This document shows positions 27,090 to 35,419 of a DNA stretch of 60,776 nucleotides, piece after piece. The position numbers and the translations under genes are program-made. How positions within the stretch are numbered: the first letter of the stretch is position 1; each line of letters starts with the position of its first letter. This stretch comes from Mycobacterium sp. ENV421 (lineage in GTDB: Bacteria; Actinomycetota; Actinomycetes; Mycobacteriales; Mycobacteriaceae): contig NZ_PDHO01000031.1 in the NCBI RefSeq assembly GCF_002887815.1, positions 1 through 60,776 on the forward strand. Reading direction: 5' to 3'. A model generated the notes under the pieces. That model was given only the letters and a program-made list of their open reading frames with translations, ran no database searches and was not told the DNA's origin.

Positions 27090-27118
27090 TTGGCCTGGTG
27101 GGACAACCGGAGTACAGT
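27090..27118 (+). promoter_or_regulatory. candidate promoter for the leuA leader
   Basis: TTGGCC (27090-27095) and TACAGT (27113-27118) are spaced 17 bp apart. The -10 element ends 8 bases before the GTG of the leader peptide, so the transcript may begin at or within a few bases of that GTG, giving a leaderless leader peptide. This is common in mycobacteria but is inferred here. Confidence 0.45.
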
Positions 27119-27126
27119 ACGGACTT

Positions 27127-27168
27127 GTGCAGCGGGTGCTCCTCCTCGGACGCCGCGACGGGGTCTGA
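27127..27168 (+). CDS. leuA leader peptide with three consecutive Leu codons
   Basis: A 13-codon frame GTG...TGA encoding MQRVLLLGRRDGV, too short for usual gene calling. Three leucine codons (CTC CTC CTC, 27139-27147) in a row are what is expected for ribosome-stalling control of leucine synthesis, and the frame sits 75 bp before leuA. Its end overlaps the first arm of a 10-bp hairpin. Leader peptides for leuA are known in actinobacteria; this one is read directly from the sequence. Confidence 0.8.
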   Translation: MQRVLLLGRRDGV

Positions 27169-27237
27169 TCCAGACTGGCTTCCCGTCGCGGGTGTTTCGC
27201 GATGCGCCGGTCTGAATCCAATCCAAGACACCCGGAG
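27153..27237 (+). promoter_or_regulatory. leuA attenuator: two competing hairpins next to the ribosome site
   Basis: Stem 1 pairs 27153-27162 (CCGCGACGGG) with 27182-27191, perfect over 10 bp, with an inner GTCTG/CAGAC stem at 27163-27175. Stem 2 pairs 27189-27195 (CGGGTGT) with 27228-27234 (ACACCCG). The stems share 27189-27191 and cannot form fully together. Stem 2 reaches the first base of the leuA ribosome site GGAG (27234-27237). The leader's GCTCC (27138-27142) can also pair with GGAGC at the ribosome site. No U tract is seen, so translational rather than transcriptional attenuation is likely. Confidence 0.7.
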
Positions 27238-27243
27238 CCAATC

Positions 27244-29079
27244 GTGACCACCCACAAGCCGTCCTTTGATTCAGTGGACGCCTACGTATCTGCCCGCACC
27301 ATCTCCACCCCCGCCGGCCCGCGACGCGATGGCCAGCCCTCCTGGAACACCCAGCGCAACTCCTCGATGCCGGTCGACCGGTACCGCTCGTTCGCTGAGG
27401 AAGTCGAGCCAATCAGCCTGCCGGACCGCACGTGGCCGGACAAGGTCATCAAGCACGCACCGTTGTGGTGTGCGGTCGACCTGCGCGACGGCAACCAGGC
27501 CCTGATCGATCCGATGAGCCCGGCCCGCAAGCGCCGCATGTTCGAGCTGCTGGTCAACATGGGCTACAAGGAGATCGAGGTCGGGTTCCCATCGGCCAGC
27601 CAGACCGATTTCGACTTCGTCCGCGAGATCATCGAGCAGGGCGCCATCCCCGACGACGTCACCATCCAGGTGCTGACGCAGTGCCGCCCGGAGCTGATCA
27701 CCCGCACCTTCGAGGCCTGCCAGGGCGCGCCGCGGGCGATCGTGCACTTCTACAACTCGACGTCGATCCTGCAGCGCCGCGTGGTGTTCCGCGCCGATCG
27801 CGAGGCCGTCAAGAAGATCGCCACCGACGGCGCCCGGCTGTGCGTGGCGGAAGCGGCGAAATATCCCGGCACCCAATGGCGATTCGAGTACTCCCCCGAG
27901 TCGTACACGGGCACCGAGTTGGAGTACGCGGTCGAGGTGTGCAACGCCGTTGCCGAGATCGTGCAGCCCACTCCGGAGGTGCCACTGATCGTCAACCTGC
28001 CCGCGACCGTCGAGATGGCCACGCCCAATGTGTATGCCGACTCGATCGAGTGGATGCACCGGCACCTGACCCCGCGCGACTCGATCATCCTGAGCCTGCA
28101 CCCGCACAATGACCGCGGAACCGCCGTTGCTGCAGCAGAATTGGGCTACCAGGCCGGCGCGGACCGCATCGAGGGATGCCTGTTCGGCAACGGTGAGCGC
28201 ACTGGCAATGTGTGCCTGGTGACACTGGGTTTGAACCAGTTCTCCCGCGGCGTGGATCCGCAGATCGACTTCTCCAACATCGACGAGATTCGTCGCACCG
28301 TTGAGTACTGCAACCAGCTGCCCGTGCACGAGCGCCACCCCTACGGCGGCGATCTGGTGTACACCGCGTTCTCCGGCAGCCACCAGGACGCCATCAACAA
28401 GGGCCTGGACGCGATGAAAGTCGCTGCCGACGAGGCGGATTCGGATGTCGACGACATCCTGTGGCAGGTCCCGTACCTGCCGATCGATCCCAAGGACGTC
28501 GGCCGCACCTACGAGGCCGTCATCCGGGTCAACTCGCAGTCCGGCAAGGGCGGCGTCGCGTACATCATGAAGGCCGACCACGGCCTGGTGCTGCCGCGCC
28601 GGCTGCAGATCGAGTTCTCCCAGGCCATCCAAGCCATCACCGACGGTGAGGGCGGCGAGGTGTCGCCCAAGGAGATGTGGGATGCGTTCGCCGACGAATA
28701 CCTGTCCCCCATCCGCCCGTTGGAGCGCATCCGCCAGAAGGTGGTCGGCGCCGAGGTCGACGGTGGCACCGACGTCATCGAGGCCGTCGTGAAGATCGAC
28801 GGCACCGAGACCGAGATCACCGGCCAGGGCAACGGACCGCTGGCCGCGTTCGTCGACGCCTTGGGCACAGTCGGTTTCGACGTCAGCGTGCTGGACTACT
28901 CCGAGCATGCGATGTCGGCCGGCGAGGAGGCCGCCGCGGCCGCCTACGTCGAGGCGTCGATCGGCGGGCGCACGGTGTGGGGCGTGGGCATCGCGACGTC
29001 GATCACGACGGCATCACTGCGAGCCGTGGTTTCCGCGGTAAACCGCGCCGCCCGAATCGGCGCCATCCCAACAACGTAA
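27244..29079 (+). CDS. leuA: 2-isopropylmalate synthase
   Basis: Condenses acetyl-CoA with 2-oxoisovalerate, the first committed step of leucine synthesis. The 611-residue product has the catalytic opening CAVDLRDGNQALIDPM near residue 78, SLHPHNDRGTAVAAAELGYQAGADRIEGCLFGNGERTGN split over the metal-binding HxH and GxGER segments, and a C-terminal leucine-sensing LeuA dimer domain from about residue 470. GTG 27244 is chosen because GGAG is 6 bases upstream. There is no internal VNTR as in M. tuberculosis Rv3710. Preceded by the leader peptide and attenuator. Confidence 0.96.
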   Translation: MTTHKPSFDSVDAYVSARTISTPAGPRRDGQPSWNTQRNSSMPVDRYRSFAEEVEPISLPDRTWPDKVIKHAPLWCAVDLRDGNQALIDPMSPARKRRMFELLVNMGYKEIEVGFPSASQTDFDFVREIIEQGAIPDDVTIQVLTQCRPELITRTFEACQGAPRAIVHFYNSTSILQRRVVFRADREAVKKIATDGARLCVAEAAKYPGTQWRFEYSPESYTGTELEYAVEVCNAVAEIVQPTPEVPLIVNLPATVEMATPNVYADSIEWMHRHLTPRDSIILSLHPHNDRGTAVAAAELGYQAGADRIEGCLFGNGERTGNVCLVTLGLNQFSRGVDPQIDFSNIDEIRRTVEYCNQLPVHERHPYGGDLVYTAFSGSHQDAINKGLDAMKVAADEADSDVDDILWQVPYLPIDPKDVGRTYEAVIRVNSQSGKGGVAYIMKADHGLVLPRRLQIEFSQAIQAITDGEGGEVSPKEMWDAFADEYLSPIRPLERIRQKVVGAEVDGGTDVIEAVVKIDGTETEITGQGNGPLAAFVDALGTVGFDVSVLDYSEHAMSAGEEAAAAAYVEASIGGRTVWGVGIATSITTASLRAVVSAVNRAARIGAIPTT

Positions 29080-29108
29080 CGTTCTCTCGACGACTTAAGG
29101 AGTAGGTC

Positions 29109-29495
29109 ATGGACTGGGGTTCAACGTGGGATTTCCTGTGGCACTTCCTGATCATCTTCGCCTGGATCGCCTATCTGCTGGTGCTGTTCCAGATCCTGGT
29201 GGACCTGTTCTGGCGTGACCACACGACGTCCGGCTGGATCAAGGCCGTCTGGGTGATATTCCTGATCGTGTTCCCATGGGTGACCGCGTTGATCTACCTG
29301 ATCGCCCGCGGTCAAGGCATGACCGAACGCGCGCGGGAAGCCGCGATGGCCGCGAAGAAGGACACCGACGCCTACATCCGGGAGGCCGCCGGACGTTCTC
29401 CGGCACAGGAGATCGAGCACGCCAAGCAACTCCTGGATGGCGGGACCATCTCCCAGCAGGAGTTCGAGTCACTGAAGGCCAAAGCCCTCAGTTAG
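29109..29495 (+). CDS. PLDc_N/SHOCT two-span membrane protein
   Basis: A 128-residue protein: two transmembrane helices (about residues 10-34 and 44-66), a helical linker with AREAAMAAKKDTD, then a SHOCT domain at the end (ELxKAKxLLDGGTISQQEFESLKAKAL type; here HAKQLLDGGTIS). Such proteins are common in actinobacteria and their role is unknown; SHOCT segments are thought to mediate oligomerisation. ATG 29109 has AAGGAG 6 bases upstream. It starts 29 bp after leuA and may be cotranscribed. Confidence 0.82.
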   Translation: MDWGSTWDFLWHFLIIFAWIAYLLVLFQILVDLFWRDHTTSGWIKAVWVIFLIVFPWVTALIYLIARGQGMTERAREAAMAAKKDTDAYIREAAGRSPAQEIEHAKQLLDGGTISQQEFESLKAKALS

Positions 29496-29588
29496 TCGGC
29501 GGATACCGCGTCGAACTGCCGGTCGATCAGCCCGGCTGGGTCATACCTGTCGGGTTGATCGATCGTGAATCCCGGCGTGGCCGTCCGA

Positions 29589-29795
29589 TCACGGCACCGC
29601 AGACACCATGGTCGTGGTCACGGCCCCGGAAACCTCTGCAGGCGGCGGCGGGGTCGGGGTGGGGAATTTCGACTCCTGCCCCGAGTCGGCCGTGGTGCGG
29701 GTGGTGGTGGCGCAGGCACCGTCGGTGACGGCGAACAGCGCGAGCATCGCGATTGCCGCTGCACCGATCATCGCGGTGAGTGTCTTGTTGTTCAT
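29589..29795 (-). CDS. small secreted Thr/Pro-rich protein
   Basis: A 68-residue product with a clear signal peptide (MNNKTLTAMIGAAAIAMLALFAVT) and a mature part of about 40 residues, Thr/Pro-rich with PTPTPPPP. A strong AGGAGG site lies 4-6 bases before ATG 29795, the main support that it is real. A cysteine follows DGA near residue 28; DGAC is a poor lipobox, so lipidation is doubtful. Function unknown. It lies between two oppositely transcribed genes. Confidence 0.65.
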   Translation of the reverse strand: MNNKTLTAMIGAAAIAMLALFAVTDGACATTTRTTADSGQESKFPTPTPPPPAEVSGAVTTTMVSAVP

Positions 29796-29914
29796 CTTCA
29801 GCCTCCTGCCAACAATGTTGTCAGTGGCCCCAACTCGGCTTTACGCCAACATATTTCGTCCAGAGCCTCGGCTCAGGGTCTTGGGGACAGATACACAGGA
29901 TCCTGCGAGGGTTC

Positions 29915-32230
29915 CTATTGCCGTGTCTGTGCCGCCACCAGCTCCGAGATGTCGGTCGAGGAGACCGGCCGCGAGAAGTAGTAGCCCTGGCCGATGTCGC
30001 AGCTGTGTTCGCGCAGCCATGAGGCGGCTTCGGCGTCCTCCACGCCCTCGGCGACCACCGTGATCCCGAGGTTGTGGGTCAGGTCGATCACGGCGCTGAC
30101 CACGGCCGCGGCTCTGGCGTCCGTCGCCACCGAGGCGATGAAATGCCGATCGAACTTCACCTCGTCGATCGGCAGATCGCGCAGGTAGCTCAAAGCCGAA
30201 TAGCCGCTGCCGAAGTCGTCGATCGCAATCCTGATCCCGTCGTCGCGCAGCTGTTGCAGCACACCGGTCACCCGGCCCACCTCGTCGAGGACCAGGTCCT
30301 CGGTGATCTCGATGGTCAGCAGTCCGGGGGGCAGATTCCGTTCCTGCAGTACCCGGCGCACCGTGGCAGGCAGTTGTGCGTCGCGCAGCAGCGGTGCGAA
30401 CAGGTTCACCGCGACCGGAACTTCCAACCCCATCGACACCCAGCGCGCACAGTCATCGAGAACCTTCCGGAACACCAGATCGGTGACCGGTCGCATCAAC
30501 CCGTGCCGCAGGATCAGCGGCATAAACGCGCCTGGCCGAAGGACATTCAGCCGTGGGTGCGGCCAGCGCAGCAGTGCTTCCACACCTGCGATCCGTCCGG
30601 TTCTGAGGTCCAGCTTCGGCTGATAGACCATCTCGAGGCCACCGCGGTCGATCGTGCGGCGCAGTTCACCCAGCAGCCGCACCTGTTCGGCTCCGCTCTT
30701 GGCCGAGCGAGGTTCGCCGTCGCGGGCCAGTTCCTCGATGTCCGGATCGAGCAGCGTCATGTCCGAGCTGAAGGTATGCACCGTCGAATTACGCGACCGC
30801 TTCGCGGAGTACATCGCGGTGTCGGCACGTTTCACCAGATCCTCGGCCGTGATGCCGTTGTCCGCCACCGACGCAACGGCCAAACCCGCGCTGGGATGCA
30901 TCAGCACCTCGTGTCCGTCGATCAGGAACGGGGTGTCGAATGCCGCGATCACGCGCTCGCACACCAGGTGTGCCTCGTCGACGTCGCCCTCGAGCAGCAA
31001 CGCGAATTCGTCACCGCCGAGCCGTGCCACGGTATCGCCGGCGCGCAGACAGCTTGCGATGCGCTCGCCGACGCGGATCAGCAGGCTGTCGGCCGCCGGA
31101 TGACCCATGCTGTCGTTGATCAATTTGAAGTCGTCGAGATCCAGCGACAGCACCGCGACAGACCGATTGTCGCGGCCGCGCAACGCCATTGCGTGCGCCA
31201 GCCGATCCCGGAACAACGTGCGATTGGCCAGCCCGGTCAAGGGGTCACGCAACGCCTGGTCGGCTGCGGCCGCGAGTAATCGCCGGTTCTCCCAGCCCGA
31301 AAGGACCTGTCGGGCGCAGATGAGGGTCATCAGGATCGGAACCAGGATCCGCAGCAGACCGGACATGACGAGCGCCGGCGCCACCGTGCCTGCGATCAGC
31401 AGCGGCACATAAGGCAGCCACAGGGCGATCGAGGATTGCGGTACCGGCGTCGGCAGGACAGGTGGGCGCGGCCGGCGACTCAGCAACGCGGCCGCGCCGA
31501 AGCACGACATTCCCAGTGCCCAGCCAATACTCGTGACATGTCCCGGGTGATAACGGTTGGAGCCCTGCAGGACGGCGAATGCGACTCCGGAGAAAGCCAT
31601 GACCGTGACCCCTCCCACGAGAAGCCACATCACAACGTTGTTGCCGGCACCGGACCGGACGACGAACACCACCGCCCCGACGAAGACGAACAGAATGAAC
31701 AGCGGGTACAGCAGCGCGCGCCCCTGCTCGGCGCTGCCCACTCCGGTGGCCTGATACACGTTGCCGAGTACCACCACCCACAACACGAGGAACAACGACG
31801 TGGCGACGATCAACGCATCGAACAGCAGCCGGATACGTGAGCCCGGCGTTGGTTCGGCCGGGAACTGCAGGAAAGCAACCGGGGCCAACACGACGAAGAT
31901 CAAGTACAGGAAGTCCTCCGGCGACGGGAACAAACTGCGTTCCAACACCAGAGTCAAGTACGCGCGGGTCAACTCACCTAGGGTCCACGCCGCCAAGGCG
32001 ATGGCCATGGTGGTCCAGGCCCGGCGGCTTCGTCCGTGGGCCGCGCGGGCCGCGACGACCGCGCACACCCCCGCGTACGCTCCGAACGCGGCGAAAGCTA
32101 CCCCGTCGACCATGCGGACGGCATGGTCACCGCCCCACTTGAACGCGAAACCCAAAGCGAGCAGCAGACAGCTGAGCGCCGACAGAAGGATGGGCGCGGC
32201 CGACTGCAGCAGGCTCCTGCGATCGTCCAC
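29915..32230 (-). CDS. membrane-bound GGDEF-EAL cyclic di-GMP protein
   Basis: A 771-residue protein that may make and/or degrade cyclic di-GMP. Residues 1-320 hold about ten membrane helices with no recognised ligand domain. The GGDEF domain (about 335-490) has an intact RLGGDEFALL active site and an RxxD inhibitory site (RAGD) five residues before it. The EAL domain (about 520-765) has GVEALLRW, IEITED, IDDFGSGYSAL, VKFDRHF and AEGVED, all catalytic positions retained. Both activities are therefore possible; the net output cannot be told from sequence. Confidence 0.93.
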   Translation of the reverse strand: MDDRRSLLQSAAPILLSALSCLLLALGFAFKWGGDHAVRMVDGVAFAAFGAYAGVCAVVAARAAHGRSRRAWTTMAIALAAWTLGELTRAYLTLVLERSLFPSPEDFLYLIFVVLAPVAFLQFPAEPTPGSRIRLLFDALIVATSLFLVLWVVVLGNVYQATGVGSAEQGRALLYPLFILFVFVGAVVFVVRSGAGNNVVMWLLVGGVTVMAFSGVAFAVLQGSNRYHPGHVTSIGWALGMSCFGAAALLSRRPRPPVLPTPVPQSSIALWLPYVPLLIAGTVAPALVMSGLLRILVPILMTLICARQVLSGWENRRLLAAAADQALRDPLTGLANRTLFRDRLAHAMALRGRDNRSVAVLSLDLDDFKLINDSMGHPAADSLLIRVGERIASCLRAGDTVARLGGDEFALLLEGDVDEAHLVCERVIAAFDTPFLIDGHEVLMHPSAGLAVASVADNGITAEDLVKRADTAMYSAKRSRNSTVHTFSSDMTLLDPDIEELARDGEPRSAKSGAEQVRLLGELRRTIDRGGLEMVYQPKLDLRTGRIAGVEALLRWPHPRLNVLRPGAFMPLILRHGLMRPVTDLVFRKVLDDCARWVSMGLEVPVAVNLFAPLLRDAQLPATVRRVLQERNLPPGLLTIEITEDLVLDEVGRVTGVLQQLRDDGIRIAIDDFGSGYSALSYLRDLPIDEVKFDRHFIASVATDARAAAVVSAVIDLTHNLGITVVAEGVEDAEAASWLREHSCDIGQGYYFSRPVSSTDISELVAAQTRQ

Positions 32231-32271
32231 GGCATCATCACCTCGGTGGACGATGCTAACGGTGCGACCAG

Positions 32272-33261
32272 TTAGAAAAGGGCGAACTGCTGACCCTGGT
32301 CAACCGAGGGCGCGAAGTCGTCGAGTCCGGTGCCATGTGCGACTGAATCAACCGAATCCATGAACTGCCGGTCGGACACCACCGGCACCCCGAGTTCCCG
32401 GGCCAGATAGCCCTTGCCCTGTTCGGGTGTGCGCGCATTGCAGATGACCAGCGAGGTCTCCGGGTCGACGGCATCGGAGTAGGCAAGCCCGGCGTGGATG
32501 ATGCGCTCCACGAGTTCTTCGTGGGTGCGATCCACCTCGGCCGACAACGCGACCCGCATGCCCTGCACCAGGGGCGCACCCCGTCGGTACGGCCCCGGAT
32601 TCTGGTACGGGCAGGGCATCCGGGAAGCCAGCATCTTCAGCGGCCGCAACTCGTCGTGGGTGACCTTGCCGTTGGGCCAGCGGCGCCTGGTCACGGGCCG
32701 GACCGGCAGCCACACCTCGCGCTCGCGAGCGCGCTGCAACGCGGGGCTCAACACCCGCGACAACACCAGGGCGTCGTCGAAGGCGTCGTGAGCGCGGGTC
32801 TGCGGCACCGCCCAGTGCCGCGCCAGCGTCTCGAGCCGCAGGTTGTCCAGTCCGAGGTCGAGGCGGCGAGCAAGCTCGACGGTGCACATGACGGTATCGA
32901 CGGGCAGCGCGGTCTCGGCGAGTTCAGCCTCGCTGGACAGGAACGCGTAGTCGAACGCGACGTTGTGGGCGACCAGTGTGCGGCCGTGCAGGAGATCGAT
33001 GACATCGGGGGCGATATCGGCGAACGTCGGCTGATCTTCCAGCATCTCGGCGGTGAGGCCATGAATGTGGGTGGGTCCGGGATCGACTCCGGGGTTGAGC
33101 AGGCTGACCACGGAGTGCTCGACACGGCCGTCCGGATCCAGCGCCAGCGCGGCGAGGCTGATGACCCGGGCGTGACCGGGCCGAAAACCCGAGGTCTCGA
33201 CGTCAACCACGACCCAGCCGTCCCCCGGCTCGCGGGCTGGTCGACCCCAGGTGTGGCTCAC
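32272..33261 (-). CDS. DEDDh-family 3'-5' exonuclease (DnaQ-like) with BRCT-like C terminus
   Basis: A 329-residue exonuclease. The three Exo motifs are WVVVDVETSGFRPG (residue 17 on), LVAHNVAFDYAFL (near 97) and TRAHDAFDDALVL (near 155), giving the D-E-D-D-h set. The C-terminal part (about 235-315) resembles a BRCT domain (GMRVALSAEVDRTHEELVERII). Position and length match Rv3711c, annotated as a DNA polymerase III epsilon homologue; proofreading or repair is likely but not proven. Divergent from murT with 89 bp between. Confidence 0.88.
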   Translation of the reverse strand: MSHTWGRPAREPGDGWVVVDVETSGFRPGHARVISLAALALDPDGRVEHSVVSLLNPGVDPGPTHIHGLTAEMLEDQPTFADIAPDVIDLLHGRTLVAHNVAFDYAFLSSEAELAETALPVDTVMCTVELARRLDLGLDNLRLETLARHWAVPQTRAHDAFDDALVLSRVLSPALQRAREREVWLPVRPVTRRRWPNGKVTHDELRPLKMLASRMPCPYQNPGPYRRGAPLVQGMRVALSAEVDRTHEELVERIIHAGLAYSDAVDPETSLVICNARTPEQGKGYLARELGVPVVSDRQFMDSVDSVAHGTGLDDFAPSVDQGQQFALF

Positions 33262-33350
33262 ACAGTCAGGATGGCACGCAGGTCCGACAGTCCCCGGGAC
33301 ATCGAATCCGTGTCGGCCCGCCCGTCATTTCACGCATAAACTGCCTTCCG

Positions 33351-34631
33351 ATGCCCAGGCCGACCATGACACTGCGGGGGCGCGCCGCGCTGGCCGCCGG
33401 ATCCGCCGCGCGCTGGGCTTCCCGGGCGACCGGGCGGGGTGCCGGCGCCATGATCGGCGGCCTCGTCGCGATGACGCTGGACCGCTCGATCCTGAGCCAA
33501 CTCGGGACCGGCCGGCGCACCGTCGTCGTGACCGGCACAAATGGCAAATCCACCACCACGAGGATGACCGCGGCCGCGCTCGCCACGCTGGGGTCGGTGG
33601 CGACCAACGCCGAGGGCGCCAACATGGACGCCGGGCTGGTGGCCGCGCTGGCCGGCACCCGGGACGCGGCGCTGGCCGCCCTCGAGGTCGACGAGATGCA
33701 TGTGCCGCACGTCGCCGATGCGGTGGACCCGACGGTGATCGTGCTGCTGAATCTGTCCCGCGATCAACTGGACCGCGTGGGTGAGATCAACCACATCGAG
33801 CGGACGCTGCGCGCCGGGTTGGCCCGTCACCCCGATGCGATCGTCGTCGCCAATTGTGACGACGTCCTGATGACCTCCGCGGCCTACGACTGTCCCCGGG
33901 TGGTGTGGGTGGCCGCAGGCGGCGGCTGGGCCAATGACTCGGTCAGCTGCCCACGCAGCGGCGAGGTGATCGTCCGCGACGGTGTGGACTGGTACTCCAC
34001 CGGCAGCGACTTCAAACGGCCGACTCCACAGTGGTGGTACGACGACGCCAAGCTGTACGGCCCGGACGGGCTCGAAGTGCCGATGCGGCTCTCGCTGCCG
34101 GGCACCGTCAACCGCGGCAATGCCACCCAGGCGGTGGCGGCCGCGGTGGCGTTGGGTGCGGATCCCGTCGCGGCAGTGGCCGCGGTCTCCCGGGTGGACG
34201 AGGTCGCGGGCCGCTACCAGACCGTGCCGATCGGTGAACACACCGCGCGCATCCTGCTGGCCAAGAATCCGGCCGGATGGCAGGAAGCGCTGTCGATGGT
34301 CGACAGGAGCGCCGACGGGGTGGTGATCGCGGTCAACGGTCAGGTGCCCGACGGCGAAGACCTGTCCTGGCTGTGGGACGTCAACTTCGAGCACTTCGAG
34401 GACGTGCCAGTGGTCGCCGCCGGTGAGCGGGGAACGGACCTGGCGGTGCGACTCGGGTATGCGGGTGTCAGTCACACGTTGATGCACAACACGATTGACG
34501 CGATCGTCTCGTGCCCGAAGGGGCATGTCGAGGTGGTCGCGAACTACACGGCGTTCCTGCAACTGACCCGGACGTTGGGGCGGATGCGCCCGGCGGGCAG
34601 GAGCGCAGCGACTCGGGGTGAAGAGCGATGA
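33351..34631 (+). CDS. murT: lipid II isoglutaminyl synthase, MurT subunit
   Basis: Mur ligase-type partner of GatD; together they amidate the D-glutamate of lipid II to D-isoglutamine at the inner face of the membrane. The 426-residue chain has the P-loop VVTGTNGKSTTT (residues 59-70), LEVDEMHVPHV near 111 and LLNLSRDQLDR near 132, then a DUF1727 C-terminal domain. The zinc-ribbon insert of the family is degenerate: CPRSG at 200-204 and YSTGSDF at 215-221 keep one of four cysteines. ATG 33351 is used; MTLRGR at 33366 is possible. Overlaps gatD by 4 bases. Corresponds to Rv3712. Confidence 0.92.
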   Translation: MPRPTMTLRGRAALAAGSAARWASRATGRGAGAMIGGLVAMTLDRSILSQLGTGRRTVVVTGTNGKSTTTRMTAAALATLGSVATNAEGANMDAGLVAALAGTRDAALAALEVDEMHVPHVADAVDPTVIVLLNLSRDQLDRVGEINHIERTLRAGLARHPDAIVVANCDDVLMTSAAYDCPRVVWVAAGGGWANDSVSCPRSGEVIVRDGVDWYSTGSDFKRPTPQWWYDDAKLYGPDGLEVPMRLSLPGTVNRGNATQAVAAAVALGADPVAAVAAVSRVDEVAGRYQTVPIGEHTARILLAKNPAGWQEALSMVDRSADGVVIAVNGQVPDGEDLSWLWDVNFEHFEDVPVVAAGERGTDLAVRLGYAGVSHTLMHNTIDAIVSCPKGHVEVVANYTAFLQLTRTLGRMRPAGRSAATRGEER

Positions 34632-35338
34632 GTACGGTGCGGATCGGGCTGGTGCTGCCCGACGTGATGGGCACGTACGGCGACGGCGGTAATGCCGTGG
34701 TGTTGCGTAAACGGTTGCAGCTGCGCGGAATTCCGGCTGAGATCGTCGAGATCGCGCTGGCCGACCCGGTGCCCGACTCGCTGGACCTCTACACCCTCGG
34801 CGGCGCCGAGGACTACGCGCAGCGACTGGCCACCAAACACCTTCTGACGCATCAGGGTTTGCAGCGGGCCGCCGGCCGCGGTGCGCCCGTGCTGGCGATC
34901 TGCGCGGCGATCCAGGTGCTGGGTCACTGGTATGAGACGTCGGCCGGCGAGCGGGTCGAGGGCGTTGGCCTGCTGGATGTGACGACCTCGCCGCAGGAGA
35001 AGCGAACGATCGGCGAGGTGGTGTCCACGCCACTGGTCGACGGGCTGACCCAGCCGCTGACCGGTTTCGAAAACCACCGCGGTGGAACGGTTTTGGGGCC
35101 TGACGCTCGGCCGCTGGCGACGGTCGTCAAGGGCGCGGGAAACCGCGATGGCGACGGATACGACGGCGCCGTGCAGGGTAGCGTCGTCGCGACCTATCTG
35201 CACGGGCCGTGTCTGGCTCGCAATCCCGAGCTGGCCGACCTGCTGCTGTCGCGCGTGGTCGGGCCGCTGGAGCCCCTTGAGCTGCCCGAGGTCGAGCAGC
35301 TGCGCCGTGAGCGGCTGGCCGCCCCCCGCCGGATGTAG
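34628..35338 (+). CDS. gatD: lipid II isoglutaminyl synthase, glutaminase subunit GatD
   Basis: A 236-residue CobB/CobQ-like glutamine amidotransferase that supplies ammonia to MurT. The catalytic Cys92 is in PVLAICAAIQVLG and the histidine in VVATYLHGPCLARNPELAD near residue 191. The ATG overlaps the murT stop (ATGA), which matches formation of a complex. Corresponds to Rv3713 (cobQ2). Confidence 0.94.
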   Translation: MSTVRIGLVLPDVMGTYGDGGNAVVLRKRLQLRGIPAEIVEIALADPVPDSLDLYTLGGAEDYAQRLATKHLLTHQGLQRAAGRGAPVLAICAAIQVLGHWYETSAGERVEGVGLLDVTTSPQEKRTIGEVVSTPLVDGLTQPLTGFENHRGGTVLGPDARPLATVVKGAGNRDGDGYDGAVQGSVVATYLHGPCLARNPELADLLLSRVVGPLEPLELPEVEQLRRERLAAPRRM

Positions 35339-35357
35339 TCGGCGCCGCTTTCCCTTA

Positions 35358-35419
35358 CGCCCAAACCGACACTACGCAGCGAAAGTGCGAGTAGATCGCG
35401 TCATTTCGTCGATCTCGGC
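35358..35419. repeat. left 62-bp inverted repeat (IR-L) of the AbiEi/DUF559 unit
   Basis: Pairs with 36286-36347 in opposite orientation, with about 8-9 mismatches in 62 positions by eye. It covers the last 16 codons and the stop of the AbiEi/DUF559 gene plus 14 bp of 3' flank. The repeat core reads GCGAGTAGATCGCG. Confidence 0.85.

Noticed and set aside
27271..28908. 545-codon open frame antisense to leuA
   Set aside because: No start signal or family features; leuA on the other strand is complete.
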